NCBI GenBank assembly: GCA_032622095.1
Contig: CP136066.1
Location: forward strand, 143,557,559 to 143,621,558
Source: Siphonodentalium dalli
Taxonomy: Eukaryota > Mollusca > Scaphopoda > Gadilida > Siphonodentaliidae
DNA length: 64,000 nt
Direction of reading: 5' to 3'
This document shows, piece by piece, positions 43,701-55,700 of the stretch. Within the stretch, counting starts at the first letter, position 1, and every line of letters begins with the position of its first letter. Below the pieces are notes generated by a model. It did not search any database. It was given only the letters and a program-made list of their open reading frames with translations, and was not told the origin of the DNA. Made by a program: the position numbers and the translations under genes.

Positions 43701-46700
43701 TTATTCTCGATGCTGAGGGAATAACTCTATCTCATAGTTTTAAATTTGCATGCATTTTGGGTAAATAAGCGGGAGACTTGTGGGTGAATCCGAGAATCTC
43801 TATTACTTGGTTGATACAGTAATGCCCTAAATAATCATCTCCTTAACCGCAGCAGAATTATGGAAATATGGCTTGTTGCCTTTCATCAGAAAAGCTCTCA
43901 GTGAGAGCGTTCCGATGAATGGCATTACTGTATAAACTCCTAGGCCACAGCTCTTCTGTATCCTGACAGGTGGAATAAATATATTTTTTGCCTTATTTCC
44001 TGCCAACAATAGTCAATATAGATATAATCAGGGACAAAAACATTAAAGATGCATTATCTGAATTAACGCTCGTAAATTACTATTTCTTTGGCTTCGGGGG
44101 TAAAAGATATTTGATTCGAGTCAAGGAACCCACCCATGAAAGCTCAAGGCAAAATTTTGTGATACTCAAGTGGTAATATATGCCCATATTTCGTTCAACA
44201 AAATGTTGATAAATAACAAGTTTTGGGAAATTTGATACCATAATTGACAGTTAGCATTATTTTGTTGCAATTAATCGAATCTGATAACTAAAGCATAATT
44301 TGAAGAAATGTTGTTATTGTTGTATCTTGATAATATGGGGACCGTCTGATTGGATTGAGTACCTTTAAGTTTAAGTGTGCCTTTAGAGATCAGAGGGTCC
44401 AAGAGGAGAATTGCCTCAGCAGAGGTTATTCTGGACATTTTGTGTTCCAATAATCACATCATATAACATCCACTTTGAAAAGATCATATAACACTTATGG
44501 AAGAATATAACAATATGAGTGTGAATATAATAAAAGAAAATATGCTTTGATTCAATACATCTAAGTAATTATTTCATTTTATTTCATTTGTTTGAATCCA
44601 ACCTTTATTGAGATCCACTATTTAATGGCTGGTAATCCACTGAAATGTGTACTGCCCCAAGGGGATAATACATCACTTGACATGTGCAGATTATAACAGA
44701 GTTGGAGAATTCATTTAGTAGTATGTATAACACCTTAAGGGAATGTGGTAATGATAGCTAAGTGTTGCATCTGTGCTTTTTGTGAAGTTGTTTAAATTTA
44801 AGCCTGCAAATAGTATGTCTGTCATTTGCAAAATGAGGTCACCAGAGGGTGAATTTGGTGACACTATCTCGCACAGCAGGCTAGTGTCACCAAATTCACC
44901 CTCTGGGAACCTCATTCTGATCAGGCCTATGGGAGAGCTAGGATCAGATTGAGTTTCCCCAGTTCAAACAATGTTAATTTGATACTTTAGATACTTCCCA
45001 GAAGATGAGGCCTGAGCAGAATGAGGTCCCCAGAGGGTGAATTTGGTGATGCTAGCCCACTGTGCAGTGTAGCATCACTAAATTCACCCTCTGGGGACCT
45101 CGTTCTGCAAATGACAGATACACTATATACAGACTTGGAATGCGCTATATAGATGGATCAATTATTATAATGGAATGGCCTATTCGTCTTTTGTATGGAT
45201 GGGCAGATAATATAAGCAATAAACAGACAGAGAAACAAAATCCCTACAAATGAATCACTGGGATCAAATAACTACCCATAAGTTATAGAAGGGTTACTAG
45301 AAGGGTTACTAGAAAGAAGTTCTCACTGCATAATTGTTGCATAAATTCAATTAAACTGTGTATTGGCCGGAGGCTGTGATGCATCACAAGTCATATACAG
45401 ATTAATGGCATGAATGATTTATATAATGTTCCCTAATTACTTTGCAGGTTCACAATAATATTAATTTACATCTTGTATTGTACCTATGTAATTCATGAGA
45501 AAGATGACAGGGTTCCGATAATAACTCGGACACCTGATATATGATTGGAGCAAACAGGACTGACATATCTGAGGGGGCTCAGGATAGAAATATGTAAGTG
45601 TCAATGACACTGTAGCTCAACTTAGAGAGGGGATGTCTTACATTACAGTCAATGGTGTGATAAGGAATGTGGAAAGTTTAATGTAAAGTAATACTAGAGG
45701 TCAACTGGAGAGCCATATGAAGTTTGGGATGAAATATGTTGGCATTAGGGCATACAGAGGGATTTAGTCCTGCAAAGAGTTAAATATAAGATGGCTGCCA
45801 GCGGCCATGTTTTTAAATGAAATTCACAACAATAAGAACTGTTGGCAGCCATGTTTTAAAAACAAATTTGGAAAAAGTTGACGGTTGCTATCTAGAGGTC
45901 ACCCAAAGATCCATATGAAGTTTGGTTGGATCAGGGATGTAGCCTGTAGGATTAAGTCATGCAAAGAGAACACTCCAAGATGGCCATGTTTTTTAACAAA
46001 ATTCTGAAAATTTGTATAGCTCCAATCTGGCGATCACCCCGAAGATCCTTATGAAGTTTGGTGATGAATGGATCAGGGATGTGGCATGTAGGGTGTACCA
46101 AAGTATTTAATCATGCAAAGAGTAAAATTCAAGATGGCTGCTGGCGGCCATGTTTTTCATCGAAATTCGGAAACAACTGATAGCTACCCATCAAGAGGTC
46201 ACCCTGATGATCTACATGTAGTTTGGTGAATATCAGAAGAGGGAAGTGCCCTGGCATATCAGAAAATGGGGAATATTTCTTACCCAATTTCATCTCAGTC
46301 AAAATAACCTGATATAAGTCTATTTGTAGTTGAAAATATTGTTCATAATTTGGAACTTTGGGATAACAGGGCGAGTTGCTAAAACCAAAATTCTGTGCAC
46401 AATGTTCTGCCTTAATGTAATTATACTATTTAGCATTTACTTTACTGAATAGATTCTTCCATTGAATTATAAAGGTATTCATTGGAATGAGATATTGTTC
46501 AGCTGAAGGGGTGTTTTGATAATACAAGGGCAGATGACAATAAGGATTTCAATGCATTTATTGCTAGAAATTGTTCAGATAATAAGTTCAAAAGGCTGCT
46601 TTGTTGAACTTATTGTTGAATATTTCCAAAGGATAATACTTGACAGTGAGTAATTAGTAATTAAAGAGTTACTAAACACATTTAGCTTTTTATTAAAGCT

Positions 46701-49700
46701 ATACGGGGCAAACTACTAAAGAAAATGAAGTGGATGTACTGATAATTATGATGAAGTATTTACATAGCATTGGTCAACTGCCAATTAGGTCACCAGTTTC
46801 ATATACCAATAAAACAGACTGTAACACGAACACGATGTCACCTTAAAACAAAAAGCGGTCAGCAGAATAATGGGGTGCGCTTTTAAAATTTCAGCAGAAT
46901 TGCATCTGAAGCCAGTTACATGTACATGTATTTATATCAATTATGTGATCATTGCTAAGTGATTGAAAATATTATATTGGACTGACTTAAAGTGCTGAGT
47001 GGGCTAGTCTCAAATACTCGGCAGATGTTGGGGAAAATATAAGAATACATTCAGCTTTTTAGGGGAACAAATCATCGAAAAGCTATATAGAGGATCTCAC
47101 ATGAGTTTCTATTTTATACGGAATTTATCAACCGAGTTCACTAAATTCGATTTGAGCCGAGGTTTACCGAGGCTCAAATAGAATTTAGTGGACGAGGTTG
47201 ATAAATTACGTATAAAATATGACGAGTGTGAGATACATTTTATCACATGATCAAATAAACGCGAAGCAATGCAAAATATCCATCGAAAACAACGATAATA
47301 AATTGCAGCGATCGCAAGTCATTTGAAGATCGATGTGACGTCATCGCACGCGCTGATATTAAACGTGTCTCTTATCGATAATTATGAAACTGCTTTTATG
47401 GGCAAATTATGTGATAAATAAATATAAGAAATGACTGTAGTTGGTGCATGTTCCACAGCGCCATATTCCTCAATAACACACACCCACTGTGTTCATTTCT
47501 TAAATAAATTGGGTGTTATATTTAATTAAATAAATTAATGAAGGGGTGATGTGTGGAAATATAGTATGGTATAATGCAGTAGTTTGTGAGCAAAAATTGA
47601 AAACCACAAATGTTCAATGCTAATCCACTAAAATTGAGTCTTTCACTTTAAGTAACTTGAGTTTAAGCAGATGTTGCCCTGCTCTCATGAAATATTTCTT
47701 TGTGGTGTCTGCAAATCATGAGATAAAAGAGCTATTCATTAACCTTATATTGGTATAAGAAAGTACTCTTCACACTTTAATGTGAAACACTCCGGTATAT
47801 GGTGATCAAATTGAAATGGAGAATAATCTTGCTCAGAGTAGTTACTTTTACAAATTTTATATCCAAATTGACAACATACTCCATTATTCATTCTATATTA
47901 ATAAAAGGCAGTTACTTTCGATCGCAAAATCATTTTCGATAGTTTATTGGCGATAGTTGCGTCCCAAATTAAGAAGTAAATATTTCCAATTGAGCGTAGT
48001 TCGGACGACATTTTCTATGGAGTGGAACAACGATTTGCTTGAGATTTGGCAATGTTAGTGGAATCCTACATTCCTCCAGTTGGTATAGAGCCTGAATACT
48101 AACTTAACAGTGTAACGCACCCGAACAAGTCCATGATATGTCTTTAATTGTGACCTCAATAACTACAATAACTAGAGGTGTGACTGTCCCAATGGGACTA
48201 CGGATACCCCCCTGTTTTTTAAATACTAAGATGTTTCACATGTCAGTAAACTTTTAATAGTTAAAATAATAAAATAACAGTTCCCATTGCAGGTGCACAA
48301 CTATAACCCTAATCTTAAACCTATTGACCGAAAAATGTAGGAATAAAAGCTTGGACAAAATTATACATGTTGTGAAAAAAATTCTAAGTCGAAAAAGGGG
48401 AATAACTTCACACAAAAATGTCGGACAGACGTCAAATTCGCAGGTGCACAAGTTCCCATGGTACTAAATATTTGTGCCATGTTTTAAAAAAATTGACCTA
48501 AAAATGTAGAAATAAAAGCTCGGACAAAAGTATACATGTTGCGAAAAATTTCTAAGTCGAAAAGGGGGGATAACTCCACCAAAAAACGTCATAATCGCAG
48601 GTGCACAGGTTCCCATGGTGGTTGATGTCTGTGCCAAGTTTCACGGAAATTTATCAAAAAACGACTGAGAAAAAATCCAGACAAATTTGTGTCCACGGAC
48701 GGACGGACGGAGCGACGACGGACAGACGGACAAGCTGACTCCAGTATACCCCCCTAACTTCGTTGCAGGGGGTATAATTATGATTTAAGTCTGATGAAAA
48801 ACTATTGATTATTGAGGCATCAATGGAATCAGATAGTTGACATAATTTACATCATCGCTCCTGGCGACAATAGTTTTTATTCCACTGGAGGTATACAAAA
48901 ATATCACCACCATGTGGGGTCTCTGAGATCCATATTCAAATCGCTCTTCCGTCTCTGGGCAGTCTATCGACGAGTCAAGAGAAGGTAGCGAGACTTAAAT
49001 ACCATCACAGGATCCTAAAGGGTGGTTATAACCAATTTATCTAACAAGTCATTCAACAGAATATCGAAAAAAAAAAAGGTACTTTGGCAGAGGAACTATG
49101 TCGTTTCTCATATGGAATACCACACTACACGTTGACGTGGCTGTGTGTCACTTTGAAGTATTACATCATCAACTGTGTCAAAATAGGTCTGTGTGTACAT
49201 GTGCACTCGTTGAATCAATACATGGCTGTTTTTGTAGAATGCAATCAATTTCTGAAGGATTTTTCGCCATTACCACCCAATATATATCAGTTAATTTGAA
49301 ATTACATATGTAGATGTCAAATACTGTAAAGAGAATATCATTCCAATTGCCTATATAAATCAATGAAGCAAGATTCTCCACAACTTGCATGAATTCACTG
49401 TTGCCATCAATGATACGGCTTATTGCCATCCAGGATAAGGGGATTCGGAAACCGCCAAGTCGTTTCTACATGTATTTGAGGAAATAGCTAATTGCAAGTT
49501 GTAATATGACCTTGCCTAAACCTACATACACGACTCGTCCTGATTGGTCAGTATCATGTATTCCCATGGATACACGACCGTCGTTTTGTGGTACAATTCT
49601 AGATATTCTGAATTGTACCACAAAAAAATGTGGTACAATTAGTGACATGATGCCAATGCCTCAAACCACATGGTCACTGGTTAATGTCATGCCATCTACT

Positions 49701-52700
49701 GAAGGAAGAGACATATAATGACTATCTACTGTACTATAGTGAATTTTATTTAAGATATAACAAAAATAAGTCTTAACTGAAATATTTTTGCCAAAATGGC
49801 AATGAAAAGGGGTCGCTGTTCAATAATGACGTCATGTTTGACGTTAAAGTTCTAAGAGAAGAATTGTTTGGTGGAAAATCATACCACGCAGAGCAAGAAA
49901 CTGGGCTATTATATAGCAGTTTGACCGTATGTCACTACAATATCGACCAAAACATACAGTGGAATTACAAAAGAAATAAATACACTGCGCATCAGGGTGT
50001 ATAGTAGAATTTGACTGATTGTAGTTTCTTTGTGGTCAAATTAAACTATAAACACCAATGCGCAGTGTATTCATTTCTTAAATAACGTATGTATTTTGTT
50101 AGCAAAAATAGAAAATCTCAAATGTACTAAGCTATTAATCCACTGAGATTGAGACCTGTACTTTAAGTATGACCTGAGTTAAAATTAAGCACAGATGTTG
50201 CACAGAATATATAAGAAATTAATCACAATACAGGCACACAATCATCATAATGATTCAAAGTAACAGGTGGCAATAAAATTATATTAGTGATTTATTGTGA
50301 TTAATATCAATATTTGTAACAGAGGGTAAAATCTGATGAATCAAAAGGAGTAATAATGAAGCACCTAGTGAACTGCACGGCAGGCATTGACACTTTCGCG
50401 ATTTCAGAGCGATCCTGCACATATTATATTGTCCAGGACACAAAACCGCTAAATACTAATAATATAAAACTGAAACAAGATCATCGCTAGGGAGTGGCAA
50501 AACACACCAGTGGTAATTCCAACAAAGGGCCGTAACTCTGGTGAAAATTGGCGAGCGGAAACCAAATTTTAAATTGACCAGTACTTTGGGCTTGTAAACT
50601 CACATACAAAATTTCATTCCATTCAGTTCAGATTAACTAAAGTTATCATCTGGAAATGAAAATTCCAACAATAAGGGCCATAACTCTGGTGAAATCTGTT
50701 GCGCGAAACCAGGGTTTCCGCCAGGGGGGAATTAATGAGTCCGTATTGGGGAAACACATAACGCGACGGGACGTTCATGGTTCGTCTTGTCGGGCGAAAA
50801 TTTAGTTATTTGACACTGAAAAGAAGCCATTTCATTGCACCTGAGTGTCCAACAAAGCAATCCAAAGCTACGTATAGTATGCAAGTCGATCATTTCCGTG
50901 GGTGCATTAATTCTGTTGATGGTATCCAAATAGTTAGTCATTTAATTACGTACGTAAGACTGCCGTCTGATTGAAGACTATACAAATGAACGAGCTACGA
51001 GTTTAATACAGTGTTTACAAATTATAACTTACAATAAGATTCCAACAGGTATATATAATGAATCTAAACACTAAAAAGCATCTACGCATTGACCAATAAG
51101 ACCTAGCAAGGAGAATTGAATAAAGTATTTCTTAGAATTTCAAGTAGCGTCAGTGAAAATGAAACTGACAGGATTATATGTTCTGTCAATCGTAAAACTA
51201 TTTGTGCGCGGTGACGTCATACTGCAGGGTTTGTCTGCAGGAGATATTTATAGCGGCGAAATACGAATGGTAGCGAAATCTTTCACCTGGAACGCGTAGC
51301 TTGTTCAATAGTCGGTATTAGTCCAACAACTGATGACCGCAGCTATAGAACATAGTTTTAGCCAACGTGTTATAAAATATAATTGAGTTTTTGGCGGGAA
51401 ATGTGAACATGTGCGTCGTTGATTATTGTGCTTGGGGACCCAGGCGGGACAACGAAACTATTATTGACCTAACTTTGACTTTATCTCCATATTGGGGGGG
51501 GGGGGGGTATATGTTCGTGTTTATCCTCCATGCATGTAATATGGCTCAAATGAATGGTGTTATCATGCTCTATGAATTCCCGCTATAAAGACTGATTTGG
51601 GACAGGTTCCGTATTATTGTGAAATAAATCACTTTGGGATTTTGTTAAGTATGCATGGCAATATACGCATAATAATCAACACACGTAGAGAATCACATGT
51701 ATTTTCAGGAACTTCGCTTACTGGTACATCGAACTAAAAAACAAATGGTAATACAGCAATAAGATAAATGATCAACATTGAGTATTTTCATCCACGAAAA
51801 TCCTGTGCATAAAAATATCCCTGACTCAGCAATTGGGTGTTCTTTGATCCAATTATGTAATCGTACGATAGCACGGGGTCGTAATCGTGCGATAGCACGG
51901 GGTCTTCGAGCGTGAATAGTTTCATCCATGGAATCCCGTGCACACAAATATCCGCACTCAACAAGACTCCGGCATTCTTTGATGTTACCGCGACATGTAT
52001 TACGCTGTATCTAATGTCGCTATTTGACATGCTCTTTCTTATTGTTTTTTCGGGAGATGGACTGTGTCGATTTCATTTTGTCAATATTAATGAAAATAAG
52101 TGTAGATATATAGCCTGTTGACACAGACAAGACTGAAAAAGTTTTTAATAACATCATTTATTTGTGTATGAGCGGGATTTCATGCAACGACTGACGGGGG
52201 GAATGGGTCCGTGGGACGGACCCGCAGCCGGCCTAGCGGAAACCCTGGCGAAACCCAAATTTGAAAATGACCTGTATTTTGTGCTAGTAAACACACAAAC
52301 CAACTATCATTCTATTCAGTTGAGAATATCTAAAGTTATAATCTGGAAACCAAAAGCGAACAGATGGGCAGACAGAACAATTTTTTTCTAAACAGCATAT
52401 ATAAACAAAATCTGTAATTTTATATATGTACTATTTATTTTTATTTTTATTATTTAACTCTCAATTACCAATTGCTGAAAAGTACTTATCTTATCTAATA
52501 TGCTATTATATTCTTATTATTAATAATGATAAACTGTGATTAATACCAAAATCTGCAACAACCAGGCAACAACAACTTGTGACGAGATGATATGCTCAAA
52601 GCAGCTCAAAGGAGAAAAATCTTACACATTCACTTTACCATTAACAACGGAAAGAGAGTTAGGTTTACACTGCAATTTAAAGTCATGGATCGGTCAACTT

Positions 52701-55700
52701 ACAAAACTAAAATGGACAGAATATTAAAATAACCCAGATAATGTCAAGGGGATCCAGATTATTAAAAAGACATGGCTAATTCGAACCCCAAATTACAGTA
52801 ATGCCCTAAATAATCGACTCCTTAACCACAGCAGAATTATGGGTAATTTTTCAGGATTTAGTCGAAATATGGCTTGTTGCTATTCATCAGAAAGCTCTCA
52901 CTGAAAGCTTTCCGATGAATGACAATAAACCATATTTCCGACTAAATCCTGAAAAAATACCAATAATTCTGCTGTGGTTAACACGTTGAGTGCCACTACG
53001 AGTTATCTTGTAGTACGCAACCTTCGCAGGTTGCAACTACGAGTTATCTCGTAGTGGTTTCCATGTCATGTAACTGACAAACGGAAGCAGTGGAATACCG
53101 GAAAACTCGCCTTGGAACATCAGAACAGTGATTTTATCAAATAAATAGTGTGGCTCCCCTTACATCGTTCAACTGAAGTGAGCACCATCAGCACATATAT
53201 TCTACTCAAAATGGTCCAGTTGTGAGTGAATACAGCTGACACTGTCTCACTGAGTGACCACCAGAGGCAGTCGTGTGTGGGCAATTAGACTGGGTTTTGG
53301 TATTCAATAGACTGGCAATATGTACGCATACAAACACAGTCAGGGTGATGGATATTCGCACACCACCTACACGCGTCGCACAGGCCTGCCAAATCTGTTC
53401 CCCCTCACTCTTGTGCGAGTGGACGCATCCTACTCAAGATATAAGCGGATAACCCATGACGTTACGCGCGTTGATGCTACCATTATCTCAATATTAGGGA
53501 ACACAGCAGTTGTTTTTGGAATACACTGTGCGGCTCCATTTGGGTGCTAGGTATTTTATAATTTATAATTCAAGTAAAGCGGAACAATTATTCCCCAAAG
53601 CTACATTATATTGTACCCTCTTCTGAACGTGTTGTGTTGGACAATGGAAAGCGTAACAATTACCGTACTTTAGACGTCATGCAGTTCATCGAACTTGTAT
53701 ACATGTATGTATGGATAAATGGTTTTGTGAGCATAGAGGTTTAGAGTAAAGGGTGACTTATTTCCAGACGGATGGATTATATGGAATCGTTTCATATGTA
53801 CAGGGATCTATTGCTGGTTGTTTTAATTTTGTGTTGACAATTGTTCCTACACTATTATTTTTGGCTGTACTTTGGAACCTATAGCATAGGCCTAAATCAG
53901 GCTAAATGGGAGATAACTTACAATTCCCGAAATAAAAGAAGATGCATGCTCATAGTCATTACTGGACGAAATAAACTCATCCTCACAGGAAACAAGTTCA
54001 CCCGATTCCACGTCGGATTCACCATCTGTAGCCATGCTCATATAAGTAATTTGCTCCATTGTGCATCAGCCATAATATAAATATACTAGAAGGTGACCCG
54101 ACTTCCTCCGGGCTTTGACCTTGAATTGACCATTTTGAAGGTCAATGTCAGGTGGGGTCAAACACCAACACCCCAAAAATGGTGGAAATCGGCCCAGCGG
54201 ATACCGGGAAATCGGCCCAGCGGATACCGGGAAATCGGCCCAGCGGATACCGAGATACCCTATGCATCAAATTTCGTCCTTAAAAATCTGCCAGTTTAAC
54301 CCGATTTGATTTCCACTCAAGTATATAAACGCGCCTCATATACACACGCTCATTAATTATCAAGTGTCAACGTAAAGATAAATTACCATCGGTGCCCGAG
54401 ATATCGCCAAGATGTCTGAAACAGTCAAATGCATCGGCCGGTTAAGCGTTAACGTGATCTAACATTATGACCTCCAACGACGTCATAGAAGTTACGCATT
54501 GTTTTTATCCTGATGGAAGATAGTACCACTTCTTCTTGATAATTGAGGCAGATAACTAAAACGGATACATACGCATTATATATCGTTGGAAAGAGGAAAC
54601 ACGAAAGATTCTCACAGTGTCATTATTATGACTGGCATTTTATTATTCGCGCTGTTTCGAATCGATTTGTAAGCACCGAACTCAAATGAAAGTCCCGTAA
54701 CACAGCGTAAAAACAGATTTGACCTCGGCACGTGAAAAGTTGACCTCGGATCTGAAAATCAATAGGAATATGCCACTTTCTGGCCGAAAATACCCCCACA
54801 TACCAAGTTTCATCGAAATCGGCCAGGCCATTTTCGAGTCCATCGCGATCACACACACACACAGACACACACACAGATCTTCCAACATATATAATAGATA
54901 ACGAGCTATAACCACCACAAGGACACCCACACCTCCATAAATATGCTTACCACCAAAATAACTTGTTTGGGTTACTTTCTACTTCATATTTATTGCTCAA
55001 ACGTGTCCAATTGTTTCTACGAGATAACTCGTAGTACTATCAATCGCCGTTTCTGTCATCTAAACTCACGACGTCATCCAATTCTTGCTTCAATGAAGCC
55101 AAATTATGGTCTACTAAGGGTATATATATTGCCACGATTTGGCAAACTGGCGAGATTACTAATTGATTTCCGGCACTCAACGTGTTAAGGAGTTGATTAT
55201 TTAGGGCATTACTGTATGTTAATTTATACATAATCAGAATATTTCTGAACAAATTTGTAAGTATAGAGCTGAAAATATATGTTTTTAATTGTTTCTTATA
55301 TTTTTCGATAAATTTTGGATCGCTTCTTTTTTTTGAAGTCAGCGACCGTGTGAAAATTGCAACTATAGACCATAGAAATAACATCTAGAGCTGTTTTCAC
55401 TCTGAAATGTTCATGGCACTGCATAATTGTTATGACTAAAATGAGGAGAACATTTTTATGTTAAGATAACGCAATATACCTTTTCCGTAGATTCCGTTTC
55501 CGATTCCATAATTTCGATGAATACAAATGGCACAGTTTTAGTTAGGGGCCAGAACATTGTGTTCGAATTTGTATTTTTTATTACTTCAATGTGTCTTTCT
55601 GGGATATATAATGCTCATAGAAAGGTAGTTCAGGTAGTTATCAACCTATTTCGATACCGGGAAAAATTCAAAATGAATATTATTAGGTGTAATTTTGAGT

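Larger units (their letters stand above)
52982..55184. mobile_element. piggyBac-like element in TTAA target
   Basis: 2203 bp flanked by TTAA on each side (52978-52981 and 55185-55188). The ends CACGTTGAGTGCC / GGCACTCAACGTG are perfect 13-bp inverted repeats, followed by 'TACGAGTTATCTYGTAGT' type inner repeats at both ends (52998-53060 and 55019-55035). TTAA target and this terminal style fit piggyBac. The body contains an acidic reading frame (53922-54059, minus) and a nested repeat (54083-54899), but no recognisable DDE transposase core. Confidence 0.85.
52794..55216. mobile_element. MITE B copy split by a piggyBac-like insertion
   Basis: The left part (52794-52981) ends 'gctgtggttaa'; the right part (55185-55216) resumes 'ttaaggagttgattatttagggcattactgta'. 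Removing the insert restores the standard MITE B order around TTAA. This fixes the relative age: MITE B first, TTAA element second. Confidence 0.9.

Noticed and set aside
54848-54876. ACAC microsatellite and other simple runs (20135-20156 TA, 57575-57615 CATA) as telomeric or regulatory DNA
   Set aside because: They are ordinary simple repeats at element tails, with no telomere motif.
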